NCBI RefSeq assembly: GCF_014698735.1
Contig: NZ_JACJTQ010000004.1
Span: 169,195-233,194, forward strand
Source of the DNA: Anabaena catenula FACHB-362
GTDB lineage: Bacteria > Cyanobacteriota > Cyanobacteriia > Cyanobacteriales > Nostocaceae
Direction: 5' to 3'
DNA length: 64,000 nucleotides
Shown: positions 9,465 through 17,328 of the stretch, one piece after another
How the letters are laid out: each line of letters opens with the position of its first letter
Position numbering within the stretch: position 1 is the stretch's first letter
Position numbers and translations under genes: made by a program
Notes under the pieces: model-generated
Told to the model about the DNA's origin: nothing
What the model saw: the letters and a program-made list of their open reading frames with translations, nothing else
Database searches by the model: none

Positions 9465-9662
9465 TTAAAATGTCCCTCTAAATGCTGCATAGGTAAGGCT
9501 AATGATAAGTGGGACAATGATAGAAACAGCAATAATAAATCCCGTTTTACCAAACTGAATTTTTTGACCATCCGCTTTCAAAAGAGCAATTAAAGCTGCG
9601 GTTGCCATTAAAATCCAAATGACTCCAAAGATGATAAAGATAGTAAATGCTGAGTCATTCAT
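9465..9662 (-). CDS. Small two-helix membrane protein, unknown function
   Basis: 65 aa with two clear hydrophobic segments (about 7-28 and 41-60) separated by a short basic loop KADGQKIQFGK. I do not recognise the family. The balanced layout of two helices and a charged loop suggests a real small membrane protein rather than a chance frame. It converges on the sugar dehydrogenase unit and diverges from flv3B. A dispersed repeat (9661-9722) lies directly upstream of the start codon. No convincing ribosome binding site is present. Confidence 0.55.
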   Translation of the reverse strand: MNDSAFTIFIIFGVIWILMATAALIALLKADGQKIQFGKTGFIIAVSIIVPLIISLTYAAFRGTF

Positions 9663-9722
9663 ATAGGAATCTGGTTTGATTACTGAATTTACTTGTGTGG
9701 GCAGGGAATAGGGGAGGTAGAT
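9661..9722. repeat. Dispersed repeat shared with 37551-37657
   Basis: Read on the minus strand this gives CTATTCCCTGCCCACACAAG then TAAATTCAGTAATCAAACC, ending TTCCTATAT. The same string occurs on the plus strand near 37570-37657, where a ~25-bp segment is inserted. It lies upstream of the small membrane protein gene. Confidence 0.6.
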
Positions 9723-10018
9723 ATGTAGGATAACATTTCTGGCTTGCAGATTATGACAAATAATTTGTCAAGAAAAGCCAATATCTGTATGATGGTTTAA
9801 GGATTTTAAATTATGCCAAGAAAAATAAATATTTAAGTCGTATTGCATTTGACATAATTAATAATTAGTATATTTTTCTAGTCATAAAATATGCTGAAAA
9901 AGAGCATTAATTGATACAAGTTGAATTTACCGAAATATATTCTTGATTACAACTTTAAAAAGAATTTAGGAAGAAAATGGATTGAGAAGAGAATATTATT
10001 TGGACTCGGAGACGAATC

Positions 10019-11737
10019 ATGGTAGCGATCTCAGAGAAAGTTCAGCCCCGGTTAACTATACAAACTGTAGAAATTGCCCCTAACACCACGGCGATTCGCT
10101 CTCTTGATTGGGATCGAGATCGTTTTGATATTGAATTTGGACTGCAAAACGGCACAACCTATAATTCATATTTAATTAGGGGTGAACAAACAGTTTTGAT
10201 TGATACTTCTCACCAGAAGTTTCGTCACCTGTATTTAGAAACCCTCAAAAGTATTGTTAATCCCAAGACAATTGATTACATTATTGTCAGCCACACAGAA
10301 CCAGATCATAGTGGTTTGGTAGAAGACGTATTACAGTTAGCACCGAGAGCAACTGTTTTAGCTTCTAAAGTTGCGTTGCAGTTTTTAGAAGGCTTAGTAC
10401 ATGATCCTTTTTCCAAGCGAATTGTCAAAAGTGGCGATCGCATCGACCTTGGGAAAGGACATGAAATCGAATTCGTCAGTGCGCCCAATTTACACTGGCC
10501 TGACACCATTTTCAGCTTTGATCGCCAAACCCAAATCCTCTATACCTGTGATGCATTTGGAATGCATTTCTGCGACAATCGCACCTTTGACGAAGACTTA
10601 GAAGCGATTGAAGCCGACTTCAGATTTTATTACGATTGCTTAATGGGTCCTAATGCTCGTTCTCTATTGAATGCAATGAAGAGAATGGGTGAACTTGGCA
10701 AAATCAAAATAATTGCTAACGGACATGGCCCATTACTGCATCATAATCTAGATCTGCTGACAGAGTGTTACCAAAACTGGAGCCAAAAACAAGCTACAGC
10801 AGAGACTGTAGTTGGTTTATTCTATGTCTCAGAATATGGATATAGCGATCGCTTGGCTATGGCCATTTCTGAAGGTATCCAAAAAGCTGGAGTGGGAGTA
10901 GAAGTAATTAATCTCAACACAGCAGAACTCCAAGAAATTCAAGAACTAGCAGGTAGAGCATCGGGTATTATTATCGGAATGCCTCCAAGTACCTCCGTAG
11001 CTGCTCAAGCTGGGATGAGTTCATTGCTATCAGTCGCCAAAAATAAGCAAGTAGTAGGACTATTTGAATGTTATGGTGGCGATGATGAACCCATTGATAC
11101 CCTACGTCGTAAATTTATTGACTTAGGCGTAAAAGAAGGCTTCCCAGCAATTCGGATTAAAGAAGTTCCCAGTGCATCAACCTACCAACTTTGTGGAGAA
11201 GCTGGTACAGACTTGGGACAATTGATCATGCGAGAACGCAACATCAAACAAATCAAGTCCCTCGACGTGAACATGGAAAAAGCGTTGGGTAGAATTAGCA
11301 GCGGCTTGTATATTGTCACCGCCAAAAAAGGTGATATGAGTGGAGCAATGATCGCTTCCTGGGTAACACAAGCTAGTTTACAGCCTTTAGGGTTCACAAT
11401 AGCCGTGGCCAAAGACCGGGCTATTGATAACTTACTCCAATTAGGCGATCGCTTTGTTCTTAATGTTCTGGAAGAAGGAAATTATCAAGACCTGAAAAAG
11501 CACTTCCTCAAGCGTTTACATCCCGGTGCGGATAGATTTGCCGGCGTGAAAACCCAAACCGCTAAAAATGGTTCACCCATTCTTACAGACGCACTCGCAT
11601 ACATGGAATGTGAAGTTGTCAGCAGCATGGAATGTAGCGACCATTGGATTTTATACTGCACAGTTGAAGATGGACGTGTTTCCAAGCCTGATGGAATCAC
11701 AGCAGTACGCCATCGCAAAGTAGGGAATTACTATTAA
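10019..11737 (+). CDS. flv3B: Flavodiiron protein Flv3 type (heterocyst-type Flv3B)
   Basis: 572 aa with three domains: a metallo-beta-lactamase-like diiron domain (about 30-260), a flavodoxin domain (about 265-405) and a C-terminal flavin reductase domain (about 430-572) typical of cyanobacterial class C flavodiiron proteins. The diiron ligands are intact: H92-x-E94-x-D96-H97, His in LHWPDT, Asp in CDAFG and His in GHGPLLHH. These proteins reduce O2 to water with NAD(P)H. The directly following gene is an Flv1-type partner. In Anabaena the adjacent flv3B-flv1B pair is heterocyst-associated, whereas flv1A/flv3A are not adjacent and flv4/flv2 have a gene between them. That is why I assign the B type (inference from order). 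Confidence 0.88.
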   Translation: MVAISEKVQPRLTIQTVEIAPNTTAIRSLDWDRDRFDIEFGLQNGTTYNSYLIRGEQTVLIDTSHQKFRHLYLETLKSIVNPKTIDYIIVSHTEPDHSGLVEDVLQLAPRATVLASKVALQFLEGLVHDPFSKRIVKSGDRIDLGKGHEIEFVSAPNLHWPDTIFSFDRQTQILYTCDAFGMHFCDNRTFDEDLEAIEADFRFYYDCLMGPNARSLLNAMKRMGELGKIKIIANGHGPLLHHNLDLLTECYQNWSQKQATAETVVGLFYVSEYGYSDRLAMAISEGIQKAGVGVEVINLNTAELQEIQELAGRASGIIIGMPPSTSVAAQAGMSSLLSVAKNKQVVGLFECYGGDDEPIDTLRRKFIDLGVKEGFPAIRIKEVPSASTYQLCGEAGTDLGQLIMRERNIKQIKSLDVNMEKALGRISSGLYIVTAKKGDMSGAMIASWVTQASLQPLGFTIAVAKDRAIDNLLQLGDRFVLNVLEEGNYQDLKKHFLKRLHPGADRFAGVKTQTAKNGSPILTDALAYMECEVVSSMECSDHWILYCTVEDGRVSKPDGITAVRHRKVGNYY

Positions 11738-11806
11738 TAGGGAATAGGGAATAGGTGATAGGTGATAGATAATTCTCCAAATTACCTATTACCCATTACC
11801 TATTTT
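11736..11806. repeat. Heptamer tracts in inverted arrangement between flv3B and flv1B
   Basis: Tandem GGGAATA/GGTGATA heptamers (11738-11768) are followed by oppositely oriented heptamers TTACCTATTACCCATTACC. The two tracts can pair imperfectly (about 15 of 19 positions), giving a hairpin in the flv3B-flv1B intergenic RNA. It could act as a processing site or attenuator between the two genes, or simply be a repeat insertion. Confidence 0.6.
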
Positions 11807-11859
11807 GAAATTTGAATTGCAATGCACAGATATTTTCCTGCAAGTATTTCATAATTATT

Positions 11860-13656
11860 ATGAGCTTCCCAGATCTTCTTTCTAACGCTTTTGAATCTGC
11901 TAAAAACTGGTTGTTACAAGTTTTTTCTCCACAACAAAAACCTATGAGCAATTCCAAACCACGCGACGTACAAATTCTACCTATTGCCACAAATACAAAA
12001 GTTCTTAGAGCCAGAAGTGCGTCACGTCTAAGGTTTGAAATTGAATATGCACTTGAAAGAGGAACTACCTCCAATTGCTATTTAATAGAAGCCGATAAAA
12101 CTGCATTGATTGATCCTCCAGGGGAAAGTTTCACCGCAATTTATCTGGAAGCATTACAGAATACAGTTAACTTCAGAAAGTTGGATTATGTAATTTTGGG
12201 TCATTTTAGTCCCAACCGTGTACCAACTTTAAAAGCCCTGTTAGAAGTTGCACCACAAATAACTTTTGTTTGTTCTCTGCCTGCATCTGCTAATTTACGA
12301 GCAGCTTTCCTAGACCAAGATATCAAAGTTTTGGTCATGAAAGGGAAAGAAACTTTAGATTTGGGTCAAGGTCATGTTTTAAAATTCTTACCTACTCCTA
12401 GTCCCCGTTGGCCAGAAGCACTTTGTACCTACGACCAACAAACCCAAATTCTCTACACAGATAAATTATTTGGAGTGCATATATGTGGAGATGACGTATT
12501 TGATGACAACTCAGAAACCTTCAAAGAAGACCAGCGTTACTACTTTAATTGCTTGATGGCTCCCCATGCAATCCATGTGGAAGCAGCGTTGGAGAAAATC
12601 TCCGATTTGCAAGTGAGAATGTATGCTGTAGGTCATGGGCCGTTAATTCGTACCGGCTTAATTGAACTGACAAAAGCCTATGGAGAATGGAGTGTTTCTC
12701 AAAAAAATCGGGAAATTTCCGTGGCGTTACTTTACGCTTCAGCCTATGGCAACACAGCAATTTTAGCACAGGCTATGGCGCTGGGATTAACCAAAGGTGG
12801 GGTTGCAGTTCAATCAATTAACTGTGAATTTGCCCTACCTGATGACATTCGTAATACTGTAGAAAAAGCAGATGCTTTTATTATAGGTACTCCCACCATT
12901 GGTGGTCATGCACCTACTCCTATTCACACCGCTTTGGGTATTGTTCTTTCTACTGGTGACAACAGCAAACTCGCTGGGGTATTTGGTTCCTACGGTTGGA
13001 GTGGTGAAGCCTTAGACTTAGTTGAAGGTAAACTCCGAGATGCTGGATATCGGTTTGGCTTTGATACCCTAAAGGTAAAATTTAAGCCTGATGAAGTCAC
13101 ACTCAAATTGTGTGAAGAAATCGGTACAGATTTCGCTCAAGGCTTGAAAAAAGCTAGAAAAATCCGTGTACCCCAACAATCTGCTACCCCAACAGAACAA
13201 GCTGTAGGCCGGATTATTGGTTCTGTATGTGTGGTGACAGCCAAGCAAGGAGAAGTTTCCACAGGAATGCTAGGCGCTTGGGTGTCTCAAGCTACATTTA
13301 ATCCACCAGGAATTACAGTCGCGATCGCTAAAGACCGAGCGGTAGAATCCCTGATGTATCCTGGTGGAAAATTTGCCCTCAATATTCTCCCTGAAGGTGT
13401 TCATGTAGATTACATGAAGCATTTCCGCAAGAATTTCGCCCCCGGAGAAAATAGATTCGCTAACTTCCAGACTGTAGAAGCAGACAACGGTTGTACAATC
13501 CTCACCGACGCATCAGCTTATCTGGAATGTTCAGTTAGCCAACGTCTTGAATGCGGCGATCATTGGGTAGTATATGCAACTGTCGATAACGGTAAATTAC
13601 TCAAGGCTGATGCGATGACTGCTATCAACCACCGCAAAACTGGCACACACTATTAA
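11860..13656 (+). CDS. flv1B: Flavodiiron protein Flv1 type (heterocyst-type Flv1B)
   Basis: About 598 aa from ATG 11860. A TTG at 11812 and an ATG at 11944 are alternatives. It has the same three domains as the preceding gene, but the diiron motif is degraded: H115-F-S-P-N-R120 replaces HxExDH, arginine replaces the His in SPRWPEA, and lysine replaces the Asp in YTDKLFG. Loss of canonical ligands is typical of the Flv1/Flv2 subgroup, which works as a partner of Flv3/Flv4 in hetero-oligomers. The gap of about 120 nt and common strand suggest co-transcription with flv3B. A strong terminator follows. Role inferred: O2 photoreduction protecting nitrogenase in heterocysts. Confidence 0.88.
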   Translation: MSFPDLLSNAFESAKNWLLQVFSPQQKPMSNSKPRDVQILPIATNTKVLRARSASRLRFEIEYALERGTTSNCYLIEADKTALIDPPGESFTAIYLEALQNTVNFRKLDYVILGHFSPNRVPTLKALLEVAPQITFVCSLPASANLRAAFLDQDIKVLVMKGKETLDLGQGHVLKFLPTPSPRWPEALCTYDQQTQILYTDKLFGVHICGDDVFDDNSETFKEDQRYYFNCLMAPHAIHVEAALEKISDLQVRMYAVGHGPLIRTGLIELTKAYGEWSVSQKNREISVALLYASAYGNTAILAQAMALGLTKGGVAVQSINCEFALPDDIRNTVEKADAFIIGTPTIGGHAPTPIHTALGIVLSTGDNSKLAGVFGSYGWSGEALDLVEGKLRDAGYRFGFDTLKVKFKPDEVTLKLCEEIGTDFAQGLKKARKIRVPQQSATPTEQAVGRIIGSVCVVTAKQGEVSTGMLGAWVSQATFNPPGITVAIAKDRAVESLMYPGGKFALNILPEGVHVDYMKHFRKNFAPGENRFANFQTVEADNGCTILTDASAYLECSVSQRLECGDHWVVYATVDNGKLLKADAMTAINHRKTGTHY

Positions 13657-13690
13657 TTACCTAAAGGTATAAATTAAATAACCACCTAAT

Positions 13691-13727
13691 AACCACCTTA
13701 GTTCTTACTCAAGGTGGTTTTATTTTG
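13691..13727 (+). terminator. Rho-independent terminator after flv1B
   Basis: A perfect 9-bp stem AACCACCTT (13691-13699) / AAGGTGGTT (13711-13719) with an 11-nt loop is followed by TTTATTTT. It lies 35 nt after the flv1B stop codon, so it closes the flv3B-flv1B unit. Confidence 0.85.
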
Positions 13728-13815
13728 GCATCATACGATATGAATCAAGTGAAAAGTGGGTAGTCTAAACACAGTGTCAGATCAAGCCATGTCTTGACTG
13801 AGGAACAGTTGTAAG

Positions 13816-13920
13816 TATAGCAGGTGACAGGGAACAGGTGACAGGTGACAGTCTGAAGAGTCTTTTGGTGTCTAGGTTTTATAATCAGTTGGTGTCCTAA
13901 CCGCCCTGTCCGTTGCTATA
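13816..13920. repeat. TATAGC-ended MITE-like repeat, copy 2
   Basis: It runs from TATAGCAGGTGACAGGGAAC to CCCTGTCCGTTGCTATA, 105 bp. The interior holds GGTGACA-type heptamers and GTCTGAAGAGTCTTTTGGTG. It is nearly identical, in inverse orientation, to the copies at 40818-40923 and 62545-62649. The remainder of the 13657-14149 gap (493 bp) holds the flv1B terminator and no recognisable gene. Confidence 0.8.
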
Positions 13921-14149
13921 TCTCAGCAAAATTAATTATACATTTTGCAAAAAATAAAAATCTCTGTATTCCTCTACTGTTGACTGTTGCCTATTTCCTA
14001 TTCCCTCCCCTAAATATACAATTTATTTTGCACGACTACTTATATGTGAGAATGAAATAGCCCTGAAAGTCAATCAGATAGAACTATATATAGTAGCGCT
14101 AAATTTTTGTAATTTTGTACATCATAAAAATACAACAATTATTACAGCC

Positions 14150-15229
14150 ATGACACCAGAACAATTTCAAAGAATTATAGGCTACTTTGTTGAAGAATCA
14201 CAAGATCATCTCAACACAATCTACAAAGGTTTACTCAATTTACAAAATACAATTGATGACAGAGATAAATTAAATGAATTGTTCCGGGCTACCTTTAGTA
14301 TGAAAGGTGGTGCGGCCATGCTAGGATTTACTAGTATGCAAAAAAATGTATATCGTTTAGAAGATTGTCTAAAATTACTTCGTTATCCGATTATTGCCGA
14401 TGAACCTCTACGAATATTATTTTTAGATATTTATCATGCACTCAAAAGATTAGTTATAGAAATTAAAACTCCTGATGGTTTGACAGCGGAAAAAGTAGCT
14501 AATATTACTTTGAATCTTGATGCTATTTTTACCCTCCTCAATTCTCATTTACTTTTTCTGATTGATAAATCAAACTATAAAGCCAAAATTAATAACATAG
14601 ATACCTGTCAAACATGGAGTTATGACATACCATTAAAACTAATTTTGATAGAAAGTAAAGCTTTTTTATGTAGAGCTTTTGCAGATTATTTTGAAGGTCT
14701 ACCAAATGTAAAAATAGTCAATGGCACCTTTGAAGAACTACCTTTTTTTGATTGCATAGTTACTGCGGCTAGTTCCTTAAATTCCGCCAATAATATTGAT
14801 GCTACAGTACTCAATTTTTTTGGTAAAGATGTAGAAACATTATTACAACAACGTATTCAAGAAGAGTATTTAGGAGATCAACCTATAGGAACATCTTTAA
14901 TTGTAGAAACAAATCATATTTTACATCCATTTATTGCCCATAGTCCCACTTTGAGAATGCAGATGTCAATGGCTGGCAAAGATCATGTTTATCAAGGACT
15001 GTGGTCAACTCTTTTAGCCATTCGCAAACATAACCAAACCTACTGTAATTGTTTACAAAAACAAATAAATACAGTTGTTGTTCCTGGTTTGGGAACTAGT
15101 CCTGGTAGTGTCCCAGTTGATGAAGTGGCTAGACAAATGTCTATGGCATATCAAAATTTTCTTTTCAGTGTTCAGCCTTTACAGTATTCATATCAGAGAC
15201 AAGTCCAGGATTTATTCGCAGTTTTTTAA
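14150..15229 (+). CDS. Hpt-domain-like protein lacking the phosphoacceptor histidine
   Basis: 359 aa. Residues 1-130 are helical and resemble the Hpt domain of CheA-type kinases. LFRATFSMKGGAAMLGF (about 44-60) aligns with the Hpt signature FRAxHxxKGGAxxLG, but the phosphorylated His is Phe49. The remaining ~230 residues have no kinase, receiver or other domain I recognise. Because the acceptor residue is missing, phosphorelay through this domain in the usual way is unlikely. It may act as a pseudo-Hpt that binds a response regulator or kinase. No two-component partner is adjacent. It is a single gene between repeat-rich gaps. Confidence 0.7.
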   Translation: MTPEQFQRIIGYFVEESQDHLNTIYKGLLNLQNTIDDRDKLNELFRATFSMKGGAAMLGFTSMQKNVYRLEDCLKLLRYPIIADEPLRILFLDIYHALKRLVIEIKTPDGLTAEKVANITLNLDAIFTLLNSHLLFLIDKSNYKAKINNIDTCQTWSYDIPLKLILIESKAFLCRAFADYFEGLPNVKIVNGTFEELPFFDCIVTAASSLNSANNIDATVLNFFGKDVETLLQQRIQEEYLGDQPIGTSLIVETNHILHPFIAHSPTLRMQMSMAGKDHVYQGLWSTLLAIRKHNQTYCNCLQKQINTVVVPGLGTSPGSVPVDEVARQMSMAYQNFLFSVQPLQYSYQRQVQDLFAVF

Positions 15230-15385
15230 AAAAAGCAAAAGTAACATTTTCTTAAATTCCGCAATCGCCACCAAGACAATTGCCTGATCCTAGTTTAATC
15301 TTTAATTATAAAGGTATTGATAGTTGACTTTTTTAATAAAATGCCAGCTACTGCCAAAGCTATTTTATAGTATTTTATTCCTCCC

Positions 15386-15565
15386 ATGGCTCCCAAACAC
15401 AGAAAAATTCAATTTCCTCTTTGGCATTATTTGAACCAGCCCTTATTTAGCCGTGATACTAAATTAATTTGGAATCCTCACCGTTTCGCGCTAGTCTGGC
15501 GAATTGAACTTTTAGAAAGGTGCTTGGCTAAACATTCCGACGCTAAAGGACCCCAACAACATTAG
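15386..15565 (+). CDS. Small conserved-looking protein (59 aa), unknown function
   Basis: An ATG frame in the gap between the Hpt-like gene and the symporter reads MAPKHRKIQFPLWHYLNQPL, then FSRDTKLIWNPHRFALVWRI, and ends with ERCLAKHSDAKGPQQH. Its composition (basic N-terminus, aromatic core, no low complexity) is unlike the repeat-derived frames around it, so I think it is a real small protein. CTCCC precedes the ATG and no ribosome binding site is clear. I do not recognise a family. Confidence 0.5.
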   Translation: MAPKHRKIQFPLWHYLNQPLFSRDTKLIWNPHRFALVWRIELLERCLAKHSDAKGPQQH

Positions 15566-15569
15566 CTAA

Positions 15570-15860
15570 TCAAAATAATTCGTAATTCGTAATAGTGCCT
15601 CCGGTCCCGCTAGGGATACGTAATTCGTAAACAGGGAACAGGTGACAGGGAATAAATAGGCAGGGGGCAGGGGGCAGGGGGCAGGGGGCAGGGTGCAGGG
15701 AGAAAGAGGGTTTTACTCTACTTAATTGCTGATCAAACAAACTCTCCGCGTCCCCGCGTCCCACTGTCTCCGCGTCTTCCCCTCCCCGCGTCCCCGCGTC
15801 TCCGCGTCCCTGCGTCTCCCCATCTCCCCATCCCCCTGCCCCCTTCTCCCAACGACACAC
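15570..15860. repeat. Composite heptamer/GC-rich tandem repeat tract with inserted small dispersed repeat
   Basis: AATTCGTAATTCGTA repeats (about 15578-15630) are interrupted by a ~25-bp piece GTGCCTCCGGTCCCGCTAGG. Next come CAGGGGG heptamers (15660-15700), then a C-rich tract of CCCCGCGT / CTCCGCGT units (about 15745-15835). This is the intergenic low-complexity sequence typical of Nostocales. Any reading frame across it is an artefact. Confidence 0.75.
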
Positions 15861-15868
15861 CGGACTAC

Positions 15869-17164
15869 TTAAGCCTCGTCGTCTACAGAACGGGGCTTTT
15901 TGCCATCAAGTAAGGCACTCACAGTCATATCTCCCATGACATTAATTGCCGTGCGACAACGATCTAAAAACCAGTCTACAGTTACTAGCAATGCTATATA
16001 TTCTGTCGGTAAGCCCACAGAAGTAAATACCAAAGTCATTGTCACCAGTCCAGCATTGGGAATACCTGCTGCACCCACCGAAGCAAAAATAGACGTGATA
16101 ACTACAACTAATTGCTGTCCTAAACTTAAATTTTGCCCGATCACTTGAGAAATATACAATGCAGACATCGCTTCATACAATGCAGTTCCATCATGGTTGA
16201 AATTGGAGCCAACTAACGCACCCAAAGAGGCAGAAGATTCTCTTAAGCCGATTTTTGTTTGCAAAATTTCAAAGGTAATGGGCATTGTCACGGTGGAGGA
16301 AGAAGTTGAAAAAGCCGTCAAAAAGGCATCAGCACCGCCAACTAAGAACTGGCGCGGGTTTACCCAAGAACCGATTTTAACTCTGATCAGGTAATAGCAA
16401 GCTTGCAAAAACAGCGCTAACAAAACTGCCACAATAAATGCCGCTAAAGATTGAAATGGGACAAAGCCTCTTTCGGCAATAATTTGAGCGACAATGCCAA
16501 AAACAGCTAAAGGTACTAAAGCAATTACCCAGTTTAAGATGCGGATGATTGCGTCAAATAATGTAGCGATAACATTCTCAGTAGACTGATATTCTTTTTT
16601 GTCTTGGTCGATTTGTTCTGATTTTAAGCCCCGCAGAACCAGTCCAAAGCTGATAGCAATGACAATTAATTGAATAACGTTATTATCAACCAGTGGCTGG
16701 AGGATTGCTTGTGGGACAGCATCTTTAAATAGTCTCCAAGGGTCAAAACTTTGAACAGTGATTTCTGTGGGGACTGGAAGCACTAAACTCCCCCAAGTCC
16801 CAGGACGCAGGACGTTAGCAACTAAAAGCCCAACCATAATAGCTACTGAGGTGTTAGTTAAAAGTATTACTGCTAACTGTCTGCCTGTTTTACTGGGGAT
16901 ATTTGTAGTCATAAATGTATGCAGCACCGCTACTAAAATCAGCGGTGTAGCCAGGGCGCGGAGTGCCTTGAGGATTAATTCGGCAGGAATTGCTAAATTA
17001 GTGATGAAGATGGTGTTGCTGGGGTTGGGATTACCCGCACCTAGAGAAATGCCTAAAATGACTGCAAGCAATAAGGCAATGATAATTTGTAACGTGAGCG
17101 GAATCCACTGCCACCACGGGCGGTTTTCGGTTGCGGGTGAATTAGTATTCTTTGTTTCGCTCAT
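15869..17164 (-). CDS. Sodium:dicarboxylate (DAACS family) symporter
   Basis: 431 aa with eight or more hydrophobic segments. The serine-rich re-entrant loop FSTSSSTVTMPITFE and the GSNFNHDGTALYEAM segment are hallmarks of the GltP/DctA/EAAT family, which co-transports glutamate, aspartate or C4-dicarboxylates with Na+ or H+. The later segment VDWFLDRCRTAINVMGD is the conserved substrate-binding helix 8; its Arg (in DRCRT) binds the substrate side-chain carboxylate in acidic substrate transporters. The exact substrate is not settled. It is a single minus-strand gene, divergent from dnaE. Confidence 0.9.
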   Translation of the reverse strand: MSETKNTNSPATENRPWWQWIPLTLQIIIALLLAVILGISLGAGNPNPSNTIFITNLAIPAELILKALRALATPLILVAVLHTFMTTNIPSKTGRQLAVILLTNTSVAIMVGLLVANVLRPGTWGSLVLPVPTEITVQSFDPWRLFKDAVPQAILQPLVDNNVIQLIVIAISFGLVLRGLKSEQIDQDKKEYQSTENVIATLFDAIIRILNWVIALVPLAVFGIVAQIIAERGFVPFQSLAAFIVAVLLALFLQACYYLIRVKIGSWVNPRQFLVGGADAFLTAFSTSSSTVTMPITFEILQTKIGLRESSASLGALVGSNFNHDGTALYEAMSALYISQVIGQNLSLGQQLVVVITSIFASVGAAGIPNAGLVTMTLVFTSVGLPTEYIALLVTVDWFLDRCRTAINVMGDMTVSALLDGKKPRSVDDEA

Positions 17165-17284
17165 GCTAAATGCTATGAAATGGCTGTAACTATTAAAACA
17201 TCACCAGTAGCGATGAAAATTCCGGGAACAGTAAAGCAGTCATTGAGGGTAAAAACTGTTAAACTTGTATCCCGGATTGGTAAA

Positions 17285-17325
17285 GTCAATCTAAAATCTA
17301 AAATCCAAAATATAAAATCTAAAAT
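17285..17325. repeat. AT-rich heptamer tandem repeat before dnaE
   Basis: CTAAAAT / CCAAAAT / ATAAAAT units are repeated about five times immediately upstream of the dnaE ATG. This is a typical short tandemly repeated sequence of heterocystous cyanobacteria. It occupies the place where a ribosome binding site would be expected, and none is visible. Confidence 0.6.
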
Positions 17326-17328
17326 TAT

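Noticed and set aside
9387..9593. 68-codon plus-strand frame
   Set aside because: It starts inside the 122-bp repeat and overlaps the better-supported small membrane protein gene on the other strand.
15570..15860. 96-codon minus-strand frame
   Set aside because: Entirely within heptamer and GC-rich tandem repeats; the Gly/Arg/Asp-rich peptide reflects the repeats.
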